In this document: positions 21,907 to 33,290 of the stretch, piece after piece
How the letters are laid out: each line of letters begins with the position of its first letter
How positions within the stretch are numbered: position 1 is the first letter of the stretch
Origin: Linnemannia elongata
Lineage: Eukaryota; Mortierellomycota; Mortierellomycetes; Mortierellales; Mortierellaceae
Assembly: GCA_036320915.1 (NCBI GenBank)
Contig: JAXBDG010000021.1
Coordinates: forward strand, 372,001 to 436,000
Length of the DNA: 64,000 nucleotides
Direction of reading: 5' to 3'
Position numbers and translations under genes: made by a program
Notes under the pieces: generated by a model
Databases searched by the model: none
What the model was told of the DNA's origin: nothing
What the model saw: the letters and a program-made list of their open reading frames with translations, nothing else

Positions 21907-23681
21907 TCCTGTCCGTTTACTCTCCACGTTTTTCTCCCCTGTCGCTTTTCTGTCTCCACTTTTTTTTTGCATTCGTTCCTTTCATTTTTCATTTTGCATT
22001 TCATCTTCACGCCCTACACCAACTCAACTCCTTAATTCTTGCCATTCGATCTCCCCCATTTTGGGCAATCTCCTCCCTTCGCTCCTACACGATATCCCTC
22101 TTCTATCGTCACTTTTTTCACGCTCCTTCGCTCGTCATCTACTATAATCATACAGCCCGCCTTCCCGGACCTACTTATACATAGACTATACCTGTTTGTC
22201 GTTTACCATTGACATAATAATCACTTTTCTAATGCGCGAATATTAAAAATACCTTGCATACTCTCGATCTGTTGCATGAAGGCGTGAAAGGAGGGAGGGG
22301 AAGACTTAAAGCACAAAAAGCTTAAAGTGAACGCTCTAAAGCTAATTACGATGGAGTGCAGCGTACACAAAACATCCCCAGCCCATCAACATGGTCGCAC
22401 AGATGCAGCAAGTGTAAATGAGGTACATGGAGGAGAGAGAGAGAGAGAGAGAAAGAGAGGTGTGTGGGGCAAGTGAATGGTTTACGCCTTGACAAGCACC
22501 CAATGGACACAACAACGTTAACTACACGAGGTAGAAAGATGAATGTGTTTGACGCGCGAGCCGATTGACTTTTGTCTGTTTGAGTTTGTGATCAAGTTAA
22601 AAATATTCAGGATACTCTCAGAATGCAAGTTTTGGATCTTAAGCTTCCGACTGTGTGTTACCAACTAATAGGATCGTTTCTCTTACCGCCGACCAACAAG
22701 GCGCTCTTATCCTTGTTTTGTATAATGGAGTATCAGAGTTTGAGATCGTCGAGGGAATGAAAGAGATTGAGAGTCGACCGAGGCTGTAAATGAGAAGGCC
22801 AAACGACCGTCTATTTTCTTTGTTTGGCATGTTACAGTCTACCCCAGAGACTCATTTTTGGCAGATCACCTTGCACAGCCTATTTCCTAGGAGATTAGAT
22901 AAAAGCACGCGTGTTCACCATGTGTGTGTATATACTAGGGCATAGGGATGCAGACTTTCGAAGAATCAGCGAGGAGAAGAGAGGGGGCTTAGAAATGGAT
23001 CGGCGAGAGAGTTGTGCAAAAAAAAACGGTTGCACTCTTTGGTAAGATGAGTGGATGATGTTCCCCCGTCCTTTCTGCTCTCAAAATAAAGGAATAATTT
23101 TGCTTGCTCAGAAAACAGAGCAAGAGCAACGCTGGGTGTTTCGAAGTGAGGATATGTTGTGTTGGTGGAAAGGTTATCTGCTTGCCTCTCTTCTCGTCTT
23201 CTTAAGTACCTCCGCGGTAGGCCTATTTAGCCTTTACTAACCATGTTTCTATGAGAATGTCGTTATGGCATGATTGGACGGATTTCTTCTACAAGCAGCC
23301 AACGTTAGGTTTTCACCACTGACGGCGTGGAAGTAAACTCAGTTCGTTTTACAGTACTCTGGGCGCTTTGAAGTATACTGGTCCCGCGGAATACCAACCT
23401 CAACCTCGTGGTGAGCGGCGGGGATACAAAAATTAGACGTATTGAATGAGTACCATGAGCAACCACCTTTTGTTTTCTCTCTCTGCCTTCCCTCTTTAAT
23501 TTACTTTCATTATTTCTTTTCATTTCCTTTCATTTCCTTTCATTTCCTTTTATTTCCTTTCATCACCTCATCAATTCATCCTTTTACCAGCCTTCAAGAA
23601 CCATCATTCCTAGCCCATTTTTCTTTTCACCTCTCCCCCTCTTGTCTCTCTTCGTCGCCTTTCCCCTCACAACCGAACACA
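21907..23681. other. Intergenic region between membrane copies A and B
   Basis: About 1.8 kb. It contains a GA-rich microsatellite (22431-22457) and a pyrimidine-rich leader before copy B with four copies of a 10-base unit (23521-23560). No gene is recognisable. Confidence 0.5.
23521..23560 (+). repeat. 10-base tandem repeat in the leader of copy B
   Basis: Four consecutive units of CATTTCCTTT (the last begins with T) lie about 120-160 bases before the ATG of membrane copy B, inside a long C/T-rich tract. Confidence 0.8.
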
Positions 23682-24884
23682 ATGTCAGATCAACCCATAG
23701 TCGCTTATCCGACGATACCTCCAGATCAAAATCCAACGCCTCCACCAATACCACCAGTTTATCCTACTTATGCCACAAACCCCGGCATACCAACATATCC
23801 AACAATACCTCCTCTACCCACCGGAGGAGGGGATAAGCCCGAACCTACTAAACCGGCATCATCACAAAGCAGTTCTGACTCTACGACTACAAGCTCCTCC
23901 GAAGGCGACAGACCAGAACAAACGACGACGACGACTTCCAGTCAGCAACAACTAACAAATTCACCATCACCTGGTGCAGGCAATGGCGGTATTACTCTCC
24001 AACCAGGAGCACCCACTTCATTTCGTGGTGCCCTCACGACCACTACCTCTTCATCATCGGCATCAGGAGCAGCAGGCGGTATTTCGGGATCTGTCATCTC
24101 TGGACCCATGACGGCCGTTGTTCTCACATTCGCCCTCCTCGGAGCACTGATTATCGGATTGGTCGCCGGGTTCCTGATCGCCAAATATACTCGTCTCGGT
24201 GGCAGTCGAAAGCGCAAGGAGCATAAGGATCAATTGACGGAGCAGCTTCGTCTGCTGACAGAGAGCATCGGTCAGCGAAACGAGTACAACCAGCACCACT
24301 ACCAGCAACAGCAACATCCACAGGAGGGGCCTTTCGATGTGGATCGATCATACCTCCAGGAGGACAAACTGACACATACACCTTACCAGGCGGAGATAAC
24401 GCCTCTGTACATGAATCGGTCTTACGCCGCATACCCTACAACAACCACCGCCCCCTTGAATCTATCGCACCCTCATTCGATTCCTGATCAGCAACACATC
24501 TACCAGGACTGGAATGCTGCAGGGACACCAGTGATGATGCCCGGGACACCTATGGTCTCGATCCGACCTGCCGTCGTCCCCACCGCAGCAGCAGTCGCAG
24601 CAGCAGAGGTGGCAGCAGCATCTCGGACACCTCGTCTGGGCAGCACAGCAGCAACATTACTCCACCCAGATATCGAAATCGACGGCCCCAAGGATGAATG
24701 GGCATCCTCAAGAGCAGGATCGACCATTTCCTTGAGCGCAAAGAACATGTCCACCTTTGAATTCAACGAGCTTGAGAGGGGACGACCGCAGCATCGAGTG
24801 CAGGGCGAGGGGGAGGATAGTTTGTTTGGTGGGGGTTTGGACGTTGCGACACATAACCCTCATTCTATCAGCAGCATCGAGTAG
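23682..24884 (+). CDS. Single-pass membrane protein (family copy B)
   Basis: One exon of 400 residues from ATG 23682. The Pro/Tyr-rich N-terminus (YPTIPPDQNPTPPPIPP, PTYATNPGIPTYPTIPP) and a Ser/Thr-rich stretch come first, then GGITLQPGAPTSFRGA. The transmembrane helix is TAVVLTFALLGALIIGLVAG followed by FLIAKYTRLGG. The coiled-coil-like LTEQLRLLTESIGQRNEY follows. Tail blocks shared with A, C and D: ITPLYMNRSYAAYP, HSIPDQQHIYQDWNAAGTP, HPDIEIDGPKDEW, FEFNELERGRP and EDSLFGGGLDVATHNPH. The ORF extends 80 codons upstream of the chosen ATG, but that part is translated C/T-rich leader and is not conserved. No known domain was recognised. A cell-surface sensor or mucin-like role is inference. 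Confidence 0.8.
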   Translation: MSDQPIVAYPTIPPDQNPTPPPIPPVYPTYATNPGIPTYPTIPPLPTGGGDKPEPTKPASSQSSSDSTTTSSSEGDRPEQTTTTTSSQQQLTNSPSPGAGNGGITLQPGAPTSFRGALTTTTSSSSASGAAGGISGSVISGPMTAVVLTFALLGALIIGLVAGFLIAKYTRLGGSRKRKEHKDQLTEQLRLLTESIGQRNEYNQHHYQQQQHPQEGPFDVDRSYLQEDKLTHTPYQAEITPLYMNRSYAAYPTTTTAPLNLSHPHSIPDQQHIYQDWNAAGTPVMMPGTPMVSIRPAVVPTAAAVAAAEVAAASRTPRLGSTAATLLHPDIEIDGPKDEWASSRAGSTISLSAKNMSTFEFNELERGRPQHRVQGEGEDSLFGGGLDVATHNPHSISSIE

Positions 24885-26086
24885 TTTGTCGGTTGTCGGA
24901 GTACTGTATAGTACAGCATACCCCAGAGATAGTCGGCAATACACAGTTCTTGCATTCCGATTGTCGTTACGTGTCCATTGCAAGAGTGTTCTGAGAAAGG
25001 GTTGATAAACTGGAGAGAGGGGGCTGGTGGTGATCGGCTCTGTAGCTTGGATTGAAAAATTGAAATGGCGAGCGAACAAAAGGAGAACAGAGGCGCAATG
25101 CTCTGCCGAAGGTTATCCGTTATTTTTTTTTCACTCCTTCACATCAGCATGGCATCCATTGCGTCTTAGGATAAGATGCAGGCGATAAAAAAGAAGGCGC
25201 CATCCAGAGGAATGGGAGCCCTGTCGGAGACGAACTTTGTTGTCACTGCCACATGGTTCCTAGATGAAGATGAATCCAGGCACACCATTGTCTATGGAGG
25301 GAACGAGAGAAAGAAGGCAATGGTTTGCTGCATGTAAGTGTTTGCACTATACACTATGCAGTATAGGAAGGGAAAGGACGGCCACACAGCATGCCCTGCT
25401 TTTGTTGACAACACAACGCACAGTGAATTAGCGTAGCAGTCAAACAAAACAACAAAGGGCACAAGGGTGTGTATTTTATGCTGGTAAAAATTGCTCTCAG
25501 CCATGGATGATGACCACAGTTCCAATTAACGATGCTGGTGTGCTGGAAAGTCTTGTCCAAAGAAAAGGCAAACAGGCGTCAACCTTCGCGGAAAGGGATA
25601 TGGGCGAACGACTAAGATAGTGAAAAGGAAGGCAGCGGTGCCTCTTTCCATTTGCTGTGATTCTTGAAGCTCGCCACTCCCTGGTGTAGTAGAGCCGCCT
25701 TTGGTCCACTCTCACTTCCTTTCGTCTTGCTGCTCATGGGATAATTGGGCAGTGCAAAGAGAGAGAATGGCAAAAAAAGTTTATTCAAATTGGATTTCAG
25801 TTCAGTGCAGTGGCGTCCATGAGGGAACGAGCGAGCGAGCGAGCCTGTTTTCATATCTGCAGGATCTGAACAAAGAGACAAAGCAACTGTTGCCTTTGCA
25901 GGGGTCAAGAACCATAAATACTTGGCGATTACGACAAATCGATTTTAGTTCCCTCTTTTCTCGCTTTTCTTCACATCACATTCTTTCCCTCTTCTTTTTC
26001 TTCACTACCCCTTCTCTCTTCCCATTCACTCTTCGCCTTAACAATTACTCCCTTCTTCGCTCTTTAACTCATTTCTCATCACAGAT
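24885..26086. other. Intergenic region between membrane copies B and C
   Basis: 1.2 kb of copy B 3' flank and copy C promoter. The 160 bases before copy C are C/T-rich, as with the other members. No gene is recognisable. Confidence 0.5.
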
Positions 26087-27322
26087 ATGGAATCTCCACT
26101 ACTACCGCCACCGCCTCCACCCTCATACAGTTTTCCGACATGGAGCCTCATTACCCCTCCAGATTTTCCAGGCACAAAACCACCAACCTACATGACCACT
26201 TCGAGACCCGTTCCTATAATTACAACAGACGTCGCACCAACAACCATAGCGGGAAACGGAGGTGGAGGGGAAAATACCCCTGATCCAGCCAAACCATCAA
26301 CACCACCACCACCATCCTCACTACCAGCCTATTCCACTACTGATACCCCACGGCCAACTTTTGTCGGCTCTGGTTCCACAAGCAATCCTGCCAATGGTGG
26401 ATCTATAGCAACGACAAGCACCCCGGGAGGCGGAGGTGGAGGAGCAGGAGCAATATCAGGAGGCAGCATCATCCTTCGACCTGGCGCACCTACCATCTAT
26501 CGCAACAACGCAGCAGAAACAAACTCTCCGGCTATCTCTGGAGCCGTCATCTCTAGCCCTATGACAGGCGTTGTCTTCGCTTTCGCCTTCCTGGGTGCCC
26601 TGCTTATTGGACTCGTCGCAGGTTTCTTGATCACAAAGTACACTCGGCTGGGCGGACGCGAAGGGGAAAACGAACAAAAAGACGAGTTGACGGAACAGCT
26701 GCGACTCTTGACGGACAGCCTTGATCAGCAAAACCAGCAACTTATTCAGCGATACCAAGATCAGCATCACCACCAGCACTGGTCGTACCTGACCGAGGAA
26801 AAGTTGGCCCACGCTGCGACCAATCAGGCGGAGTTCCTTCCGTAGATCATGTCAAATTACTCTATCCTTGACGGTCATACTGGAGGAGGAGGGAGAGGAG
26901 GAGGGGGACTTATCGATCAGTTACAGCCACAATCGGTACCGGACCACACCCAATACCAGGACTGGAACTCTGTCGGATCATCCTTCATGCCTGGATCACC
27001 CATGGCCATAGAACGACCTGAATCACGAGCAACAACAGCAGCACCAACATAGCCTACCCCTCTGATAGCTCATCCGCCACCGGCTTTGCTTCCACCAAAT
27101 GACGAGACTGATGCCCTCAGGAGCAAATGGCCAACCAAGAGGGTGTCATCGAAAACTGTTTCGGATCAGAACGAGTTTGAAAGGAGGAGGACGCCGCAGA
27201 TCCAAGAAGTTCAAGGAGACATTCAGTTTGATGTTGAGCGCCCGAGTCATAATCCTCAGACCTACTGGGAGATAGTTTGGGATCCTCATTTACCTACTCC
27301 GTATGCAATAACAAGAGCCTAA
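26087..27322 (+). pseudogene. Single-pass membrane protein paralogue broken by two in-frame TAG codons (copy C)
   Basis: One reading frame encodes the whole family architecture in three pieces. Piece 1 (26087-26845) has the Pro/Thr-rich region, GGSIILRPGAPTIYRN, the helix TGVVFAFAFLGALLIGLVAG with FLITKYTRLGG, and LTEQLRLLTDSLDQQNQQ. It stops at TAG 26843-26845, where copies B and D read on into PLYMN or PFYMN. Piece 2 (to TAG 27050-27052) keeps PQSVPDHTQYQDWNSVG. Piece 3 keeps LLPPNDETDALRSKWP and DQNEFERRRTPQIQEVQGD, SHNPQ. All three are in the same frame, so two nonsense changes suffice to explain the break. A 252-residue membrane protein lacking the tail may still be made. Readthrough or an unusual intron is possible but less likely. 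Confidence 0.75.
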
Positions 27323-27573
27323 AAAAATACCCTCATGGCAAAGGCGTGTATGTGTAACAGTAGAATGTTTATTTTTCTTCATGCAGTGTTGTGTGTGCCA
27401 TGTGTTGACTTGCATATCAACAAAGGACAGCACTCTTCTCTCTATTTTTTTTTTTTTTCCTCTTTTCTCTTTCATTTCATTACGCACTCTACCCTTTCTC
27501 GTGGCTACCCTACCTCTCCCTCTTATTCACCCTTTTGTCCATAAACCCACCCATATCTAGAGCAACTGAAACC

Positions 27574-29356
27574 ATGCCGTGCGAAGCACAAGAACGCCTC
27601 CAACCAATACGCCCTATCTACAAACTCTACCCCACCACTACCCCGACCACACCGTCAAGTTCGGAAATCGTCCACATTGTGGTCCAGCTAGACTCTGAGG
27701 GCAAGGAAATTGTACTCTGGGAGGATATTGTACACGCGTTCAAGAATGCAGTCAACGTCCGACATGGCACCATGATCCTCCCCTTCTTGAAGGACAAGGA
27801 TCTGAAAAAGTACCTACTCCTCTCCCAAACTCTTACGCTCCGATTGGTGTCCTTTTGTATGGCACAAACAAGAAAAAAGCGCATTCAGCGTTTTCTAATG
27901 CTATGAAAATCTTTTTGGGGTTTAAATTGATAGACTTGATCCTCCACGCATTGCCGCTATGCCGGACACTCTACTGGATGTGCTCATGGATACCCCGTCG
28001 ATCCTGCCTGCGGTCCAATCGGCCGTGCATCAGTCAAAATCTCAGTCACCTCCCCGGCCACCGCCTCCACTTTTTAACTGCACCCAATCGCGACAACGCC
28101 AACAACCTCCACTCAAAAAAAGATCCATCGCCATCGTCACCGAGGAATTGGGTAAAGCTGCTCTTATGGCCAAGCGAGGAGTCACTCGTTGCCAGTTAGA
28201 ACTTGCAAGGGCTTTCCAACGTGGCTCGGACGGGCATTTAAAGGACAACAAGTCGGCGATGAAGTCGTCCCTCCGAGCAGCCGAGCAAGGACATCCTACA
28301 GCGGACGTGACCGTCGGATTCCTTATCATGAGTGGTCAAGGGCCGCAACGAGATAGTGCCAAGGCAACGATGTGGTTCCTCAAGGCTGCCCATCGAGGTT
28401 GCGCAGACAGCCAGTTCTATCTTGGAGAATCGTACCGTGAAGGCCCTGGAGTCCTCCGAGACTACTCCAAAGCCATGGAGTGGTGCCTCAAGGCCGCCAC
28501 CCAGGGTCACTCAGATGCTCAAAGCCGTATTGGTTGGTTCTATTCTCGCGGACTCGGAATTCCTCAAAATTACACCACATCCGCTGAGTGGTACAGCAAA
28601 GCCGCCCACCAAGGTCATGCAGACGCGCAGTTAAATCTTGGCGTTTTGTACGCAGAAGGCCGAGGTGTCCCTCAAGACCACTCTAAGTCCGCAGAGTGGT
28701 TCAACAAGGCTGCCCACTATGGCCATGCAGACGCTCAGTTCAATCTTGGAGTACAGTACGAGTATGGTCGAGGTGTTTCTGCAGACTACTCCAAGGCCAT
28801 AGAGTGGTACACCAAGGCGGCCAAGCAAGGACGCTCAAGCGCTCAGTATGCTCTTGGCGACCTATATGAATGTGGTCGTGGAGTTACTCAAAACTACACG
28901 AAGTCCGCAGAGTGGTTCAGGAAGGCCGCCCACCAAGGCCATGCAAGCGCACAGTTCAAGTTTGGATATCAACTCGAACGAGGCCGGGGTGTTCCCAAAG
29001 ACGACTCCAAGGCCATGGAATGGTACTTCAAGGCAGCCGCCCAAGGTCATCCGCGTGCTCAGTCTGCGCTTGGCGTCTCATATCACGATGGTCTTGGGGT
29101 TCCTCAAGATTTTGCCTTGGCCATGGAATGGTACCTTAAAGCCGCTGGTCAAGGAAGCGCCGAAGCACAGACGGGTATAGGGATGTTGTATCACAACGGC
29201 GAAGGCGTTAAACGCAACACAACGAAGGCGATGGGATGGTACCTGAAGGCTGCCAACCAAGGAAGCAAGGAGGCTCGGGAGTTCTTCGAGAAGCTGAAGG
29301 CGAAGGGATATGGATCTCATTTGGAGTTAGCGTCACCTCCAGCATATTCGGAATAA
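27574..29356 (+). CDS. Sel1-repeat protein with conserved N-terminal domain (copy 4)
   Basis: Two exons, 27574-27809 and 27934-29356, phase-2 junction (GTACCT / GATAG), 552 residues. The N-terminal domain has AQERLQPIRPIYK, IVLWEDIVHAFKNAVNVRHG and IAAMPDTLLDVLM, matching copies 1 and 3 including the intron position. The linker is short, then about ten 36-residue Sel1 repeats (for example SAEWFNKAAHYGHADAQFNLG), the longest solenoid of the set. The ATG at 27574 (ACCATGCCG) gives the family-length N-terminus. The stop codon lies inside GGAATAAAACG, so it overlaps a potential AATAAA polyadenylation signal. It sits inside the membrane-protein array, 22 kb from the other three Sel1 genes and on the opposite strand. 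The partner and pathway are unknown. Confidence 0.85.
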
Positions 29357-29394
29357 AACGTTCTCTGTCCTTATTAATGCTTATATCTTTACTT

Positions 29395-29430
<36 letters not shown>

Positions 29431-30381
29431 TTTGTCCATAAGTGAGCGGACAAAACTTTTTTCTGCAATTGGGTAGAGATTAAGTTGCCATTGTCATATC
29501 GTTCCACTGATTAGGTATTATGGTGAAGAAAGAGGTGTTTGGACGATAGAATATATGCGAACAAAAAATGATGATCACTCAACTGAAACCAAGAAGGTTG
29601 GTGGCAATTTTTCCTTCATCAGCGCGTTTTGTGACTGTTGCCCAAGCAACGAACTCCCACTCTTCAATATTCACTTGTCGGCTTTTCGTCAGGTCAATTG
29701 TTTATCTTGCTTGCATTTCTTCATCCTCCCATATGCAAAACATCGCCACCGTCACCAACCCTCTCAGCGACCTGAAGTGCACTTTTGGATTGAAGTGTAA
29801 TTTTGGTCTGCAACTTGCACAGCAGAATTTTTGGAGGGAAACAAAACAAAGATGGCATCAATAACTCGGTATGTAACACAGCGAGAGAGGAGGCGCTAAA
29901 GAAATGTTTAAAGTCGATCTACAACCGCGAAGAAGACAAGAAAAAACATAAACAAAAAAGTTGCAGGGGGTGCAGACAAGGCAACAAACAGAGTAGGCGG
30001 AACTTTTCATTGGTTCATCTCTCGTTTTTTGTTGTTGTTATGATAATACTGCTCACAAAAACCCAAATCCTGAGTTACAAGGCGGCGTGCCTTTGTCACT
30101 TCCTCGAGCAGTTTCCATGGGACCAAGGAGTCTCTATGCCCCCGACCAACTTCCTCGTCTGCGCCCTTGTTTCCATTTTCTTGCTGGAAGATGCTTTTAC
30201 ACAGCACATCCTTTTCCTTTCCTTTCAACATTTCCTCACCTTGTACGTCTTTTTCTCTTCCCTCTACTCCCTCCTTCCACGCCTTCCGCACTCTCATTCC
30301 CCTCATACTCCTCATCATATCTGCTTCTGCCCAAAATCACCCACACAGTTTACAACACATTTTGTATATATTCCCACCGCC
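29357..30381. other. Intergenic region between Sel1 copy 4 and membrane copy D
   Basis: 1.0 kb holding the Sel1 copy 4 3' flank, the poly-T tract and the copy D promoter with its C/T-rich leader (30170-30330). No other gene is recognisable. Confidence 0.5.
29396..29429 (+). repeat. Poly-T tract
   Basis: An uninterrupted run of 34 T lies 40 bases after the stop of Sel1 copy 4. Confidence 0.95.
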
Positions 30382-31686
30382 ATGTCGTTACGCTTTTCTG
30401 CCCCTGCCGCCCCATCGTTTAGCTATTCTGCCCCTGCCGCCCCGTCGTTTAGCTATTCTGCAAACCCCAACGCCCCGTCGTTCAGCTATTCTGCAAACCC
30501 TACCGCCCCGTCATTTAGCTATTCTGTATACCCCACCACTACAGTAGGCACATACAGGACTGTACCAGAGTCTCGTCCTACACCACCTGTCGCTCCGATT
30601 CCACCAAACCCCAACCCCCAACCCGCTCTAAACCCTACAGCCACCGACTCGGTCACAACTGAGACTTTTCAACCTCCTCCAGCAGCCAAATCGACAAGCA
30701 ACGAGTCGCCGACTACTACCACTACCACGACAGACGATAGAGGGACAGGTGTCCAACCTCCCTCATCGCCATCAGGTGGTCAACCGACCATTGGTGGTGT
30801 AACTCTCCAGCCGGGCTCACCTACGACCTTTCACAACCCCAGTGGTATCAGCTCCACATCCACACCCGCCACCTCGGGTTCTGTCATATCGGCTCCCATG
30901 ACGGGTGTTGTCTTCACCTTCGCCTTCCTTGGCGCGCTGATCATCAGACTTGTTGCTGGCTTCCTTATTGCCAAGTACACTCGTCTCGGTGGTGGCGGCG
31001 GTGGTCGCTCTCGCAGACAAGAGCGAGATGCCTTGACTGAACAAGTCCGACTCTTGGTCGATACGGTTGGCCAGTACAACAGCCGCAACATTGACGATAA
31101 CCCTCAACAACCTGACCGACACGACCGGTCCTACTTTGATGAGGAGAAGTTTGCCCACGCAAGTATGCCCAATCAGGGAGAGAGGATTCCCTTCTACATG
31201 AATGGTCGACAATCCGTCGCATCTACTATCAATGCTGCCTATGGTGGTGGTGATGCCGAAACAGAACGACTGCACTCACGCTCAATCCCAGACCAGAACC
31301 ACTACCAAGACTGGGACCTAGCCAACACACCTCTGATGTTTCGTCACACCGCCATGGCCTCTCCTCCTACAGGTCCTTCCATCACCAACAGGGATATCAG
31401 ACCCGAACCTTCAGGAGCAGGAACGCTCCTGAACCCTCGAGTCGTTCACCTGCCGCCCACACAGTTGCAGTCAGATGTGGAGATTTACGATCCCAAGGGT
31501 GAATGGGGTTCTTTGGCCGATATCGAAGGAGGTGGAGGAGGCAATGCGAGCCGATCGTCCATCGCAGACTTGAACGAGTTAGAGAGGAGACGACCTCAGA
31601 TCCAAGTGGAAGGGGAGGGCGAGGAGAGCTTGTTTAACATCAAGCATTCGTGCCATAACCCTCATGTCACCGCGATCATGGAATAG
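30382..31686 (+). CDS. Single-pass membrane protein with APSFSYSA tandem repeats (family copy D)
   Basis: One exon of 434 residues from ATG 30382 (CGCCATGTCG). The extreme N-terminus has four tandem copies of a 10- or 11-residue unit containing APSFSYSA, a Pro/Thr-rich region follows, then GGVTLQPGSPTTFHN. The transmembrane helix is TGVVFTFAFLGALIIRLVAG with FLIAKYTRLGG; the Arg (codon AGA 30946-30948) stands where copies A, B and C have Gly, a single G-to-A change, and puts a charge in the membrane. Then come LTEQVRLLVDTVGQYN, ERIPFYMNGRQSVAS, SIPDQNHYQDWD, LPPTQLQSDVEIYDPKGEW and IADLNELERRRPQIQ, EESLFNIKHSCHNPH. The ORF extends far upstream, but that part is non-conserved leader. Function unknown. 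Confidence 0.8.
   Translation: MSLRFSAPAAPSFSYSAPAAPSFSYSANPNAPSFSYSANPTAPSFSYSVYPTTTVGTYRTVPESRPTPPVAPIPPNPNPQPALNPTATDSVTTETFQPPPAAKSTSNESPTTTTTTTDDRGTGVQPPSSPSGGQPTIGGVTLQPGSPTTFHNPSGISSTSTPATSGSVISAPMTGVVFTFAFLGALIIRLVAGFLIAKYTRLGGGGGGRSRRQERDALTEQVRLLVDTVGQYNSRNIDDNPQQPDRHDRSYFDEEKFAHASMPNQGERIPFYMNGRQSVASTINAAYGGGDAETERLHSRSIPDQNHYQDWDLANTPLMFRHTAMASPPTGPSITNRDIRPEPSGAGTLLNPRVVHLPPTQLQSDVEIYDPKGEWGSLADIEGGGGGNASRSSIADLNELERRRPQIQVEGEGEESLFNIKHSCHNPHVTAIME
30397..30522 (+). repeat. Coding tandem repeat, two 30-base and two 33-base units
   Basis: Four in-frame units encode S-A-(P or NP)-x-APSFSY. The first two units differ at a single base, which points to recent slippage or unequal exchange. 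Confidence 0.9.
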
Positions 31687-31809
31687 TATAGAACAGTATA
31701 CTTCACTCCACAAATGAACAAATTCGTTGTCCCACCCTGCATTGACGTTAATGATTTGAGTTTTATGTCCGCCGTCGTTGCACAAACGTGATGACAAGAT
31801 AAGGGCGAA

Positions 31810-31823
31810 CCCCCCCCCCCCCC
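31810..31823 (+). repeat. Poly-C tract
   Basis: Fourteen consecutive C, a likely site of assembly or length error. Confidence 0.9.
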
Positions 31824-33272
31824 ATCTTTTTCTGGTACCACCTGCTTGGAGTAGTAAAGCTCAGTCTCTGTTTTCATAAGTACATCAGTGCTTCGCCCTC
31901 GCGTTCTTGTGAACCGATCAGTCGAGTGCGAAAATCTAGGATCACTGGTGAACGCGAAGTGCTTTTCAACACTCTTCCTCACATCTTAAGTTCTTCGATC
32001 ACTTTGGCTGGTGCGCGTAGAAGAATGTAATGCAAGACTCTTTTTCTTCGACTGCATATTTTGCCTACCCGAATAGAACCAATTGACTGGAAAAACATGT
32101 CAACCTGTGACCTGGTGAGGCGGTGCCGAAAAAAAAACGATCATTTTCGCGAAAACAAAAGCCAAAACAATAAGCCGAGTGATCTATAAAATAACATGAT
32201 CCTCTCAAAAAAGTCGACTCTGATCGTGCTTGGTCATCATTGTTTTTCTTACTCCTTTATTTTTACCCTTTTTTCTCATCTCGTCTCAAGTGAAGAAATG
32301 GATATTAAAATACCCCGGCTATTCTTAGTCGGGAGGGAGGGAAAGAGGGGGGGTTTTTTCAACTTTGTATACACTTGTGCAGGATAGCAACCCTCATCCA
32401 ATAGAAACCAGAAGGACCTGAAGTTATCGTCCTTCAGGCTCATTCACATATAGCCATACACCATCCTTGCTCTGCGCCTGAACAAGGACCATCATAGTCA
32501 GAGTTATGAAGACACAAACCACTTCACGAAAACGCTCTTCATTTTGTTATGCATCGCTGTGCATAAATGGGACTAACGCCCAAAGGGAAAAAAAATAAAC
32601 ATGGCGACCTGTCCTATCGCTACCGCAGCTTACAAGCAACTGCACCATGCTACATTTGGATTAGCCGAGGAATAGTATAATACGTGAGCGCTCTTAAACG
32701 TGGATGAACAATGCGCTTTCACCACCCAAGAAATGTGCAAGTTGTCGATTGAAGGAAAAAATGATCGGTGGGGTAAAAGAGGCGTGGTGGCAAAATGTGA
32801 GAGAATGAACTAGATGAAAAACTCAATCGCCGCTCGACGCCGACTGAACGAATGTTTGGTATTATTTTTCCAGGGTCTTTGCAGCACCTCACTCCCTCAC
32901 TCACTCGTTTTTGGTCGGAAAGTAACTGATGTAGGTAGGAGAATGTGGATGAGAAACGGGGTAAAATAAAGAGGGGTCAGGGGTGAAGGAGGAATGGTTC
33001 AAAGAAAGAACCTTTGCGATAATGAAACGATCGAGGAATCACAGGGGTGAACATAAAACACAGGATACAAGATCGATTATCTACAGAGGAGATGGGGTAA
33101 GTGAAGGAAAAGGCGGGTGCTGAATCTGTTTTTATGATCGTTTGAAAATCTGGTGCTCTTTTTCTTCCTTGTCATTTTTCATTTGCATCGTTTTGTCGAC
33201 CTTGCTCCATCGCTCTCATACTTTTCATCATCAATAACAAAAGGAAGTATGACAATGAGTCGAAAAAAAACA

Positions 33273-33290
33273 ATATATATATATATATAT
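33273..33290 (+). repeat. AT dinucleotide repeat
   Basis: Nine AT units. Confidence 0.9.

Noticed and set aside
29803..30381. 193-codon upstream extension of membrane copy D
   Set aside because: The translated sequence is C/T-rich leader without similarity to the other members; the family-like start is ATG 30382.
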